A stretch of 6,519 nt of DNA from Bacteroidales bacterium UBA1204 (GTDB lineage: Bacteria > Bacteroidota > Bacteroidia > Bacteroidales > F082): assembly GCA_002310075.1 (NCBI GenBank), contig DBXU01000100.1, positions 5,726 through 12,244 on the forward strand, written 5' to 3'. The stretch's first letter is position 1, and every line of letters starts with the position of its first letter. Both the position numbers and the translations under genes were made by a program. Of the stretch, positions 1 through 6,346 are shown piece after piece. The notes beneath the pieces are model-generated. The model made no database searches, was not told the DNA's origin, and worked only from the letters and a program-made list of their open reading frames with translations.

Positions 1-584
1 TTCTCGCGCTGGTTGAGGGCGGCCACAAGGTCGCGGGCCGAACCGATATGTGAAGTGGCATCGCTGCGATTGGCAGTGAGGCCGATTTCAATCGTATAAT
101 CTTCTTCCACGGGGAAATAGAAAGAGGCTGGCTTGCCCACTTCATAGTCGTCGGGCAATACCATGATGCCCTCGTGTGAAGTGCCAAGTTGCAACTCGTC
201 TTCAGCGCATATCATGCCTTCGCTGACTTCACCACGGATCTTGCCCTTCTTGATGGTGATGTGCTCGTCACCCATCCAGAGCTCAGTGTTGATGGTAGCC
301 ACAAGCACCTTTTGGCCAGCCGCCACATTGGGTGCGCCGCACACGATGTGCAGAGGCTCTTCACCACCCACATCGACAGTGGTGATGTGCAGGTGGTCTG
401 AGTTGGGGTGATCGATGCATGTGAGCACTTTACCCACGACAACACCCTTCAAAGCGCCTTTCACCGACTCGAAACGCTCGAGGTCTTCCACCTCAAGGCC
501 AGTGGAGGTCAGCAACTCACTAACCTTCTCTGCTGTATAATCACAGTTGACATATTGTTTCAACCAGTTATAAGAAATCTTCAT
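1..584 (-). CDS. pheT: Phenylalanyl-tRNA synthetase beta chain, N-terminal part (cut by window edge)
   Basis: This is the beta subunit of the cytoplasmic alpha2-beta2 enzyme that charges tRNA-Phe with phenylalanine. Only the first 194 codons are in the window; family members are about 800 residues, so the rest lies to the left. The protein opens MKISYNWLKQYV, typical of PheT. Residues about 45-153 form the EMAP/OB-fold tRNA-binding domain, with HPNSDHLH at 59-66 and the GEVSEGMICAEDEL stretch at 118-131. Residues 166-181 carry the conserved EIGLTANRSDATSHIG segment, equivalent to the T-x-NR-x-D motif that precedes the B3/B4 editing domain. The ATG at 584-582 is chosen because homologous sequence begins exactly there. 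It has no Shine-Dalgarno, only an A/T-rich leader. A Bacteroidota -7 box lies about 83 bp upstream, so the gene probably has its own promoter. No frameshift is seen. Identification is very secure. Confidence 0.96.
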   Translation of the reverse strand, partial: MKISYNWLKQYVNCDYTAEKVSELLTSTGLEVEDLERFESVKGALKGVVVGKVLTCIDHPNSDHLHITTVDVGGEEPLHIVCGAPNVAAGQKVLVATINTELWMGDEHITIKKGKIRGEVSEGMICAEDELQLGTSHEGIMVLPDDYEVGKPASFYFPVEEDYTIEIGLTANRSDATSHIGSARDLVAALNQRE

Positions 585-666
585 CTTATTTGTATTTATT
601 TAATTATCAAAACATTGAAGTAAACCGCATCGCGCGGATTACCAAAAGTAGTGTTCTACAAATCGG

Positions 667-674
667 CAAAAATA
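667..674 (-). promoter_or_regulatory. Bacteroidota -7 promoter element upstream of pheT
   Basis: The minus strand reads TATTTTTG, an exact match to the TAnnTTTG -7 consensus used by the Bacteroidota primary sigma factor. Transcription would start near 660, giving a leader of about 75 nt before the pheT ATG. No TTTG sits at the usual 17-23 bp spacing; the nearest copy is only 11 bp away. The call therefore rests on the -7 box and its position. The leader shows no clear T-box or attenuator hairpin. Confidence 0.5.
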
Positions 675-742
675 CAAAATTCTGCCAAAATGTCACGTAA
701 TTAATTTAATATTATGAGGTACTTAGGGAAGAGGTAACACAC

Positions 743-1372
743 TCAATAACGCCGAATGGCCCTGACGTAATACGTCTCCGTCTTCAAGGCATGGTCGAAG
801 ACGACCTGTCCGTCCTCCACATGGGCGGCAGCAGCGCCTCGCGTACCAGTCTCTGTACTGGTCCAATAGGTCTTCCCCTCCAGGGTGGGGCATCCCTTTG
901 CCTCCAAAGTGGCATTCACCGCCTCCTTGTTTTTGAGCAAAAACTCCAATTCTTCGCTCGAAGGCACATACCATTGCCGTTCGTTGATCAAGATGTGATC
1001 GTGATGGACCAGGTCCCACGTGTTTTTCAGATAGCTCCATTGGATGACGGGAAAGCGACAAAGGTCGTAATTCGACATCACGATGTTGGTGTTGTTCCAA
1101 CCGCTATAAGGATTGGTAGCACCTGTCTCTTGGTTGATGTAATTGGCTTGGCACCAAGGAAGGCACACTTCCTCGAGACCGACCATCAGGCCACTGTGTG
1201 CCCCATAGGTGTAAAAGACGACACCTTCCAACGTGTCATTATGGTAATAATCCCCGACATCATAGGTAGGTTGCACCGGCACATGGGGATTATCACTATG
1301 GTTTGACTCGTATTTCTTGCATGAAGCCAAAGCCACACCAAGAACGAATAGAATGAAAAGTGCCTTTTTCAT
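743..1372 (-). CDS. Lipoprotein with DUF1566/Lcl_C-like C-terminal domain
   Basis: A 209-residue secreted protein of unknown function. Residues 1-18 are a lipoprotein signal peptide: two lysines, a hydrophobic stretch, then the lipobox L-A-S-C with Cys18 as the predicted acylation site. The mature protein starts KKYES and has a proline-rich linker (29-35). It then enters a GDYY (40-43) and LEGVVFY (48-54) segment, a pattern common in Bacteroidota envelope lipoproteins. The C-terminal part resembles the DUF1566/Lcl_C fold: WYVPSSEEL at 134-142 (compare W-R-L-P-T), YWTSTE at 169-174 (compare YWSST) and a terminal YVRAIRRY at 202-209 (compare VRxVR). Such domains occur on surface and periplasmic proteins; no catalytic activity is assigned. 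The start at 1372 is preferred over an upstream ATG at 1462 because the signal peptide begins there and the -7 box lies just before it. Four Cys occur after the anchor (70, 74, 105, 161), so disulfides are possible. It is transcribed away from the GH89 gene. Family assignment is from motif pattern only. Confidence 0.8.
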   Translation of the reverse strand: MKKALFILFVLGVALASCKKYESNHSDNPHVPVQPTYDVGDYYHNDTLEGVVFYTYGAHSGLMVGLEEVCLPWCQANYINQETGATNPYSGWNNTNIVMSNYDLCRFPVIQWSYLKNTWDLVHHDHILINERQWYVPSSEELEFLLKNKEAVNATLEAKGCPTLEGKTYWTSTETGTRGAAAAHVEDGQVVFDHALKTETYYVRAIRRY

Positions 1373-1389
1373 CGAAAACAAGTTTGTGG

Positions 1390-1397
1390 CAAAGATA
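1390..1397 (-). promoter_or_regulatory. -7 promoter element for the DUF1566-like lipoprotein gene
   Basis: The minus strand reads TATCTTTG, an exact TAnnTTTG match, 17 bp before the ATG at 1372. The predicted leader is therefore only about 10-12 nt. No clean TTTG -33 box is at the expected distance. That position falls in the region that would also hold the -33 contact of the opposite promoter at 1439-1446. Confidence 0.6.
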
Positions 1398-1438
1398 GGA
1401 AAAAACGTTTGAAAGGGATGAGAAGCGAAAAGATTCCC

Positions 1439-1446
1439 TATATTTG
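1439..1446 (+). promoter_or_regulatory. -7 promoter element for the GH89 gene
   Basis: The sequence TATATTTG matches TAnnTTTG exactly and ends 21 bp before the ATG at 1468. The nearest upstream TTTG (1408-1411) is 27 bp away, longer than the usual 17-23 bp, so the -33 element is weak or absent. The position of this box also argues against using the TTG at 1444 as a start codon, because that codon lies inside the promoter. Confidence 0.6.
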
Positions 1447-1467
1447 CCCCAAATAAACACATATCGT

Positions 1468-3693
1468 ATGAAAAAACTATGCCTCCTCACCTTCTTAAGC
1501 CTCGTGCTTTGCGTCTCCTGTGCCAAAAAGGAAACCGACCCGGAAGTCATCGCCATGCGCGGATTGGTGAACCGCGTAGTGCCCGAGTATTCGAAAAGCA
1601 TCATTCTTGAACGCCTTCAAAACGACACCACCGACCGTTTCGAAATCGAGACGAAGGGCAAAAACCTCATCATCCGAGGTAACAACGCCAACAGCATGGC
1701 TGTAGGTCTCAACCATTACCTGAAATACTATTGCATGGCACAATACTCTTGGTTCAAGGAGGAAATTTTGCAGATTCCCTCCACCATGCCCGCGGTTCCC
1801 GAAAAGGTCAGCCTGAGTGCCCGTGTTCCCGAGCGTTTCTTCCTCAACTACTGTACCTATGGCTACACCATGCCTTGGTGGGACTGGTCGCAATGGGAAC
1901 ACTTCATCGACTGGATGGCGCTCAACGGCATCAACCTGCCATTAGCCATCACAGGGCAAGAAGCAGTGTGGTATGAGGTGTGGAGTGACTTGGGCCTCAC
2001 CGATAAAGAGATCCGCAGTTATTTCACCGGTCCGGCACACCTCCCCTGGCACCGCATGCAGAACATTGACCGCTGGGGAGGCCCCCTGCCCATGTCGTGG
2101 CTCGAAAACCAAAAAGAACTACAAAAACAAATTGTGGCCCGTGAGCGTGAACTCAACATGAAACCCGTTTTGCCTGGCTTTGCTGGCCATGTGCCACCTT
2201 GTATCACGAGGATTTACCCTGAGGCACCCCTCGCTTCATTGGGCGACTGGGCAGGCTTCGACAGCACATGTTGGTGCAAGTTCCTTGACCCACTCGACCC
2301 ACTTTACACCGATATCCAAAAGCGATTCATCGAAAAAGAGACCGAGCTCTTCGGCACCGACCACATCTATGGCATCGACATCTTCAACGAACTCATCCCG
2401 CCCAGTTGGGAGCCCGAATACCTCGCTCGCGTGAGCCGTCAGGTGTATGAATCGTTGGAAGCCGCCGATCCCGATGCCAAGTGGCTCGAGATGGCATGGC
2501 TTTTCTGGAACGAACGCCAATATTGGGAAGTCGACAACCGCATTGAAGCCTACATCACCTCCATGCCGAAAGACAGACACATCATGCTCGACTACTACTG
2601 CGAAAGACAACCCGTATGGGAACGCACCAACGCCTATTACGGCGTGCCTTACATCTGGTGCTACCTTGGCAACTTCGGCGGCAACTCCATGCTAGCCGGC
2701 AACCTTGACACAGTGAACGTGCGCATCGAGCGTGCCTTTGCCAAGGGTGGCGACAACTTTGTCGGCATCGGCTCCACGCTGGAAGGCTTCGACTGCAACC
2801 CCTTTATGTATGAATATGTCTTCGAGAAGGCATGGGACAATCCGCTCACCAAAAATGTCAACGAATGGGTGCTACGCCTCGCCGACCAACGAGGCGGCAA
2901 GATAGACCCCAACATGAGATCTGCTTGGACGCTGCTCGCCGATAGTGTGTACAACAAAGTGTCGTCTCCTGGACAAACCGTCCGCATCAACCAAAGACCC
3001 ACCATGGGCAACATCGACGAATACCGTCAGTATTACATCGCGCCAACCTATAAGTACAACAATATCACTTTGCTCGATGCCTTGGATGAACTGCTGGTTG
3101 CCTATTGCACCACACGCACCCGGCATTTCGACGTGGTCAACATCACAAGGCAGCTGTTAGGCAACTACTTCAGCGACCTGTATGCCGACTACGTGAAGGC
3201 CTATCGTGAGGGCGACTATGAGAATCTGCATCAAATCGAGCAGACCATGACCAACCTCCTCGACGACACAGATGAAATTTTGGCCACGGAGAGCGCCTTC
3301 CTAGTAGGACGATGGATTCGTGATGCAAGAGCCATCGGCACCACGGAAGAAGACAAGGACTATTATGAGAGTAACGCCCGCAACATCATCACCACCTGGG
3401 GCGAAGAAGATGCCTTGCTCAACGAGTATGCCAGCCGCGCCTGGGCGGGACTCACCGCTACCTACTACGCCTATCGCTGGAAAGAATTCTTCAAGGAGGT
3501 GGACGCCGCCATCGAGGCGGGACAGCCCTTCGACGAAAAAGCCTATCACGACAGCATCTGCAAGTATGAAGGCCAATGGTGGCGCGAGCGCCTCGGCACC
3601 TTCAGCGCCGAGCCGCAAGGCGACGGCGTCGTACTGGCAAAACAGATTGCCGACAAATACCGCGCGGAGCTGGAAGAGAGATACAGAAAATAA
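1468..3693 (+). CDS. Secreted alpha-N-acetylglucosaminidase, GH89 (NAGLU family)
   Basis: A 741-residue glycoside hydrolase that removes terminal alpha-linked N-acetylglucosamine by a retaining mechanism. Known family substrates are heparan sulfate ends (human NAGLU) and GlcNAc-alpha-1,4-Gal caps of gastric mucin (clostridial GH89); which applies here is not shown by the sequence. A signal peptide (1-17) ends CVSC with Cys18 as likely lipid anchor, so it probably acts in the periplasm or on the cell surface. Domains in order: NAGLU N-terminal domain about 30-110, TIM-barrel about 110-450, all-helical C-terminal domain about 460-735. Landmarks are NGIN at 153-156, GQEAVW at 163-168 and GFAGHVP at 237-243. 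By alignment from memory with human NAGLU, the acid/base is Glu308 in FNELIPP (human Glu316) and the nucleophile is Glu439 in STLEGFDCN (human Glu446). Length equals human NAGLU (743). Start is the ATG at 1468, at the signal peptide. No neighbouring SusC/SusD or other glycosidases are visible. Confidence 0.95.
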   Translation: MKKLCLLTFLSLVLCVSCAKKETDPEVIAMRGLVNRVVPEYSKSIILERLQNDTTDRFEIETKGKNLIIRGNNANSMAVGLNHYLKYYCMAQYSWFKEEILQIPSTMPAVPEKVSLSARVPERFFLNYCTYGYTMPWWDWSQWEHFIDWMALNGINLPLAITGQEAVWYEVWSDLGLTDKEIRSYFTGPAHLPWHRMQNIDRWGGPLPMSWLENQKELQKQIVARERELNMKPVLPGFAGHVPPCITRIYPEAPLASLGDWAGFDSTCWCKFLDPLDPLYTDIQKRFIEKETELFGTDHIYGIDIFNELIPPSWEPEYLARVSRQVYESLEAADPDAKWLEMAWLFWNERQYWEVDNRIEAYITSMPKDRHIMLDYYCERQPVWERTNAYYGVPYIWCYLGNFGGNSMLAGNLDTVNVRIERAFAKGGDNFVGIGSTLEGFDCNPFMYEYVFEKAWDNPLTKNVNEWVLRLADQRGGKIDPNMRSAWTLLADSVYNKVSSPGQTVRINQRPTMGNIDEYRQYYIAPTYKYNNITLLDALDELLVAYCTTRTRHFDVVNITRQLLGNYFSDLYADYVKAYREGDYENLHQIEQTMTNLLDDTDEILATESAFLVGRWIRDARAIGTTEEDKDYYESNARNIITTWGEEDALLNEYASRAWAGLTATYYAYRWKEFFKEVDAAIEAGQPFDEKAYHDSICKYEGQWWRERLGTFSAEPQGDGVVLAKQIADKYRAELEERYRK

Positions 3694-3702
3694 CTAAGCT
3701 AC

Positions 3703-4905
3703 TTAAAAATAATAGCCGACCCCTGCTTTCAGATTCACCCTTTGCAAACCTTCACGAGAGGTACCAAGGTCGATGACCTCTATCGTGGTCCCATTGTCAT
3801 AATTGAATTTTGACAAAGCACCCATAACGTATGAAAACTCGGCACCAATGCCTATATGCTTAGTAACCATGTAGTCATAACCGATGCCTAAGCCGATCCC
3901 GATAGTATTTCCAGACAAGGTGTATTTGTTGCCAAATTCTTCGGCTACATCTTTATAATCCATATAGCCAAAAAGTAGGTCATAATATAAGCAGTGCCTC
4001 TTGTTGTTCGAGAGCGACATCGTACCAAACGATCCACCCACAAAATTGATGGTATGCAGATTGCTGATGTCGCCTTCGTAGTAATTGCCTTCTTCGTCAT
4101 AAGTATACCCCCAGGCCTTTGCTCCACCGGAGAACCGGTCATATTTGACCCCTAACGTAAAGCCGTTGCGAAGGCTGAAGTGCACACTTGCTCCTAACAC
4201 AGGACCTCTCGTAAGCTTCCGAAGATAATCCTTGTAGTCATTGGAAACGTCTTTGGGTAAACTAGCCGTCCTGAAGGCATAGCCGCCTTGAATGCCGATG
4301 CGAACGTTGAAGTCTTTCTTCTCACGTTCCGCTTTCTTCTCGGCTAGGGCCACGGGATCTGCTACATAGTAAGCCAAAACATCAGTTTTTGGCAAACGGC
4401 TGAAACGTTTTACACCATTACGTTCGTAAATGAAGCTTATGTAGTTCTTACCTTCGTCCTGAATGGAGCACGGTATGGTGTCGCCTTCTTTTACAACTAC
4501 ATAATCATGAAATTGTTGTTGGGCATATTCCGACAACTCAGCCGGTTCAATGTCATCGTTTATGTTGAGGATATAACCCACAATTTGATGGCAGTTGCTT
4601 CCGTTCTGTCCAGGGAAACTATGCTGAAGAATCTCTATGCCGTTTCCTCCCGCCGACCTAGCTTCTTGTTTGGCGGCTTCGATGACGGTCTCCCAGTCGC
4701 AACGGGATGTAAAGCCACCGTCAACAACACTCACATTTCCGATCACTTCGGCATTTTCAGGCACCACTTGAGACAAATCATACACAGTCACTTCAGAAGT
4801 TGCATCCAAAGGAGGCAATGGCTTTGTGATTTGCTTGTGAATCTTTGGTGAGCAAGAGCAAAAACAAATGGCTAATGCACACAAAAACAATAAAGCTTTT
4901 TTCAT
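3703..4905 (-). CDS. Envelope protein: two N-terminal modules fused to an outer-membrane beta-barrel
   Basis: A 400-residue exported protein of unknown function. The signal peptide is Cys-rich (Cys9, 14, 16, 18) and ends FCSC. Cys18 may be lipidated, but the lipobox is not clean (Phe at -3), so ordinary signal peptidase I cleavage is possible. Residues about 38-115 form a small module with VVDGGFTSRCDW (60-71) and a helix ending AGGNGIEI (85-92), a pattern I associate with small Bacteroidota/Gram-negative envelope lipoproteins. Residues about 134-180 (DTIPCSI...KNYISFIYE...LPKTDVLAYY) look like a second small beta module. A charged linker (186-197) leads into residues 198-400, with alternating strands, many Gly/Tyr and a C-terminal Phe (GVGYYF), as in 8- to 10-strand outer-membrane beta-barrels. 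The start at 4905 is at the signal peptide; the frame stays open upstream, but that part is rejected because it overlaps guaD and the promoter. It is convergent with the GH89 gene, 9 bp away. Confidence 0.82.
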   Translation of the reverse strand: MKKALLFLCALAICFCSCSPKIHKQITKPLPPLDATSEVTVYDLSQVVPENAEVIGNVSVVDGGFTSRCDWETVIEAAKQEARSAGGNGIEILQHSFPGQNGSNCHQIVGYILNINDDIEPAELSEYAQQQFHDYVVVKEGDTIPCSIQDEGKNYISFIYERNGVKRFSRLPKTDVLAYYVADPVALAEKKAEREKKDFNVRIGIQGGYAFRTASLPKDVSNDYKDYLRKLTRGPVLGASVHFSLRNGFTLGVKYDRFSGGAKAWGYTYDEEGNYYEGDISNLHTINFVGGSFGTMSLSNNKRHCLYYDLLFGYMDYKDVAEEFGNKYTLSGNTIGIGLGIGYDYMVTKHIGIGAEFSYVMGALSKFNYDNGTTIEVIDLGTSREGLQRVNLKAGVGYYF

Positions 4906-4931
4906 GTCTGTTTGTTTTGAATAATACGCAA

Positions 4932-4961
4932 CAAAAATACAAAAATTGGAATAATGCCAAA
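4932..4961 (-). promoter_or_regulatory. Promoter of the beta-barrel envelope gene (-33 and -7)
   Basis: On the minus strand, TTTG (4961-4958) is followed after 18 bp by TATTTTTG (4939-4932), an exact TAnnTTTG. Spacing is within the usual 17-23 bp. The -7 box lies 26 bp before the ATG at 4905, so the leader is about 20 nt. It overlaps the promoter on the opposite strand. Confidence 0.7.
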
Positions 4962-4976
4962 AACATGGTATTTTTG
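4945..4976 (+). promoter_or_regulatory. guaD: Promoter of guaD-DUF4298 operon (-33-like and -7)
   Basis: The -7 box TATTTTTG (4969-4976) is an exact TAnnTTTG match, 20 bp before the guaD ATG. ATTG at 4945-4948, one mismatch from TTTG, lies 20 bp upstream and could serve as the -33 element. The leader is about 13-15 nt, too short for a purine riboswitch, so any control of guaD is more likely at initiation. Confidence 0.65.
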
Positions 4977-4996
4977 CATTGTTAAAACACGAAATC

Positions 4997-5476
4997 ATGA
5001 AAATCACTGAACAAGATAAAGCTTTTATGCGCGAGGCCATTCGGTTGGCCGATGAAAGCGTGAAAAATGGCGGAGGTCCTTTTGGTGCCGTCATCGTGAG
5101 AGATGGTGAGATTGTCGCAGGCAGCGCCAACAGCGTAACCCTCGACAACGATCCCACCGCTCATGCCGAGGTGAACACCATCCGTCAGGCCTGCCGCAAG
5201 CTGGGCACTTTCGACCTCTCAGATTGCGTCATTTACACCTCCTGCGAACCCTGTCCGATGTGTCTCGGCGCCATTTATTGGTCACGCATCCGTCGCGTCT
5301 TTTACGCCAACACGAAAAAAGATGCCGCCGCTATCAACTTTGCCGACGACTTCATTTATAAAGAATTGGAACAACATGAAGAGCAACGGGCAGTGCCATT
5401 CATCCCCATGCTACGCAGCGAAGCATTAAAGACCTTCCGTGCCTGGCAAGAGAAGCAAGACAAAGTAGAGTATTAA
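4997..5476 (+). CDS. guaD: Guanine deaminase
   Basis: A 159-residue cytosolic zinc enzyme that hydrolyses guanine to xanthine and ammonia in purine salvage and catabolism. It belongs to the cytidine deaminase superfamily and closely follows Bacillus subtilis GuaD (156 residues) from memory. Zinc ligands and catalytic Glu are visible: H56-A-E58 in DPTAHAEV, and C86/C89 in SCEPCPMCLGAIYW. Conserved GGPFGAVIV lies at 26-34 and Asn45 in the substrate pocket. FADDFIYKE at 115-123 includes Asp117, and the chain ends in Glu-Tyr; these match the Asp114 and C-terminal Tyr of the domain-swapped B. subtilis enzyme. Those features favour guanine deaminase over TadA tRNA deaminase or cytosine deaminase, which lack the DD-FIYKE segment and swapped tail. 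The ATG at 4997 is used: an in-frame TTG at 4979 lies almost next to the -7 box, at the expected transcription start. A DUF4298 gene follows after 16 bp. Confidence 0.93.
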   Translation: MKITEQDKAFMREAIRLADESVKNGGGPFGAVIVRDGEIVAGSANSVTLDNDPTAHAEVNTIRQACRKLGTFDLSDCVIYTSCEPCPMCLGAIYWSRIRRVFYANTKKDAAAINFADDFIYKELEQHEEQRAVPFIPMLRSEALKTFRAWQEKQDKVEY

Positions 5477-5492
5477 CCATTAATTGACATTC

Positions 5493-5780
5493 ATGACACG
5501 CATCGAACGCATTACCAAGATGGAAGCCCTCTTCGACAAAAGCGGAGAGGTGATTAAGCGGCTGGAAACCGCCCTTGAAGACTTCGCCAAAATAGAAAAC
5601 GACATCGCCAAACTGGAGGCCTATTACGACAAAGACTGGCGCAAGGACTTCGAAGCCGACGAGGCGGGTAAGCTGCCCAAGGACTTGAAGCGTGGTGTGC
5701 TCAGCGAGGACGGCATCTATGACCTGCTGTCTGATTACCAATGCTTGAAGGACCAGATTAGGACAATTGAACAAGACTAG
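5493..5780 (+). CDS. DUF4298 family protein
   Basis: A 95-residue, highly charged, probably cytosolic protein with no signal peptide or membrane segment. Residues about 3-45 look helical and could form a coiled coil (MTRIERITKMEALFDKSGEV onward, with heptad-like hydrophobics). LEAYYDKDWRKDF at 41-53 and LKRGVLSEDGIYDLL at 65-79 are the pattern I recognise for DUF4298, a family of small proteins found in Bacteroidota and Firmicutes. Its function is unknown and the sequence shows no catalytic motif. The ATG at 5493 is chosen over an in-frame TTG at 5484, which lies even closer to the guaD stop and adds only three residues. It starts 16 bp after guaD with no promoter between them, so it is probably co-transcribed. 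Whether it has any role in purine metabolism is not shown. Its end faces the yqaA-like gene, 36 bp away. Confidence 0.85.
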   Translation: MTRIERITKMEALFDKSGEVIKRLETALEDFAKIENDIAKLEAYYDKDWRKDFEADEAGKLPKDLKRGVLSEDGIYDLLSDYQCLKDQIRTIEQD

Positions 5781-5816
5781 GATGGCCTGACTGATACATT
5801 CAATTCTATTTCGAAA

Positions 5817-6254
5817 CTACAATGCCCCAATAATAAAGTTCCAAACGAGGAAACGGAGGAACTTGCCGACGAGGAGCAAGAGTATGGTTCCCACGGGCTT
5901 GGTTTTGAAAAAGCCGAGGGCGAGGGTGAAAACGTCGCCGATGAAAGGCACCCAGGCGAGCAGGGCGAGCCAGATGCCGTAGCGGTCGACTTTCTTTTTT
6001 TGACGCTCCATGGCCTCCGGGCTGACCTTGAACCATCGCTCAATCCATTCCCAACGACCGATGCGCCCGATCCAATAGGTGGTGACGCTTCCGAGCCAGT
6101 TGCCCAAGGTGCCGACGACGAGGCAGCCGACAGGGTTGTGCGTGGCCATTAGCACAGCCACATACAGCGCGTCGGAGCTGAACGGCACGATGGTGGCTGC
6201 CAGGAAGGTGCCCAAAAACAGGCCCAAGAGACCGAGACTTTCAAGCCAGGACAT
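5817..6254 (-). CDS. YqaA-type VTT/DedA-like integral membrane protein
   Basis: A 145-residue inner-membrane protein of the SNARE-associated/VTT (DedA-related) superfamily, short YqaA branch. Hydrophobic segments lie at about 7-37, 42-66, 93-115 and 120-142, separated by a charged cytosolic loop (67-91, with WERWF-like and RQKKK residues). Family landmarks are ATIVPFSSDAL at 20-30, matching the ATLLPGNSE stretch of E. coli YqaA; GTLGNWLGSVTTYWIGR at 48-64; and AWVPFIGDVFTLALGFF at 100-116, the conserved W-x-P-x-x-GD motif. Larger DedA/VTT proteins act in lipid (undecaprenyl-phosphate or phospholipid) translocation; for the short YqaA branch the role is not established, and I do not assign one. 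Length agrees with E. coli YqaA (about 142). The ATG at 6254 is the natural start; a -7 promoter box lies 18 bp upstream. It is a single gene, convergent with the DUF4298 gene. Confidence 0.88.
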   Translation of the reverse strand: MSWLESLGLLGLFLGTFLAATIVPFSSDALYVAVLMATHNPVGCLVVGTLGNWLGSVTTYWIGRIGRWEWIERWFKVSPEAMERQKKKVDRYGIWLALLAWVPFIGDVFTLALGFFKTKPVGTILLLLVGKFLRFLVWNFIIGAL

Positions 6255-6271
6255 TGGAGCGGAATTTTTGG

Positions 6272-6304
6272 CAAAATTATGGAAAAATCCTGTTTCGATT
6301 CCAA
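6272..6304 (-). promoter_or_regulatory. Promoter of the YqaA-like gene (-33-like and -7)
   Basis: On the minus strand TAATTTTG (6279-6272) matches TAnnTTTG exactly, 17 bp before the ATG. TTGG (6304-6301), or ATTG shifted by one base, sits about 21-22 bp upstream as a -33-like element. The leader is predicted to be about 10-12 nt. Confidence 0.6.
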
Positions 6305-6315
6305 TTGTCTCAAGA

Positions 6316-6346
6316 TGTGACAGATGAACTGGTCACAAATTGTGAC
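6316..6346. repeat. Clustered TGTGAC inverted motifs, possible operator
   Basis: TGTGAC occurs at 6316-6321 and again at 6341-6346, with its reverse complement GTCACA at 6332-6337. GTCACAA-A-TTGTGAC (6332-6346) is a perfect 7-1-7 palindrome. It is framed by the direct repeat ACTGGT at 6328-6333 and 6345-6350. A further GTGACA occurs at 6385-6390. The cluster lies just upstream of the YqaA-like promoter, where an activator or repressor could bind. A short dispersed repeat is the alternative. Confidence 0.4.

Noticed and set aside
585..742. A small gene or terminator in the gap between the DUF1566-like gene and pheT.
   Set aside because: Only AT-rich sequence and a -7 box are visible; no GC-rich stem plus T-tract and no plausible small reading frame.
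791..1306. A 171-residue open frame on the plus strand opposite the DUF1566-like gene.
   Set aside because: It lies wholly antisense to a gene with a clear lipobox and conserved motifs, and has no promoter or recognisable domain.
1373..1462. An upstream in-frame ATG at 1462 for the DUF1566-like lipoprotein.
   Set aside because: The extension would place 30 residues before a good lipoprotein signal peptide and start upstream of the -7 box.
4983..4996. A guanine/xanthine riboswitch before guaD.
   Set aside because: The predicted leader is only about 13-15 nt and no aptamer-like stems are present.
4906..5157. An upstream in-frame extension of the beta-barrel gene on the minus strand, giving a 484-residue protein from 5157.
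   Set aside because: The extra 84 residues overlap guaD and the promoter, have no signal-like character, and would bury the MKKALL signal peptide inside the protein.
5765..5805. Inverted arms AATTGAA (5765-5771) and TTCAATT (5799-5805) between the DUF4298 and YqaA-like genes, followed by CTATTT, as a possible bidirectional terminator.
   Set aside because: The arms are AT-rich, only 7 bp, with a 27-base loop and no real T-tract; such pairs arise by chance.
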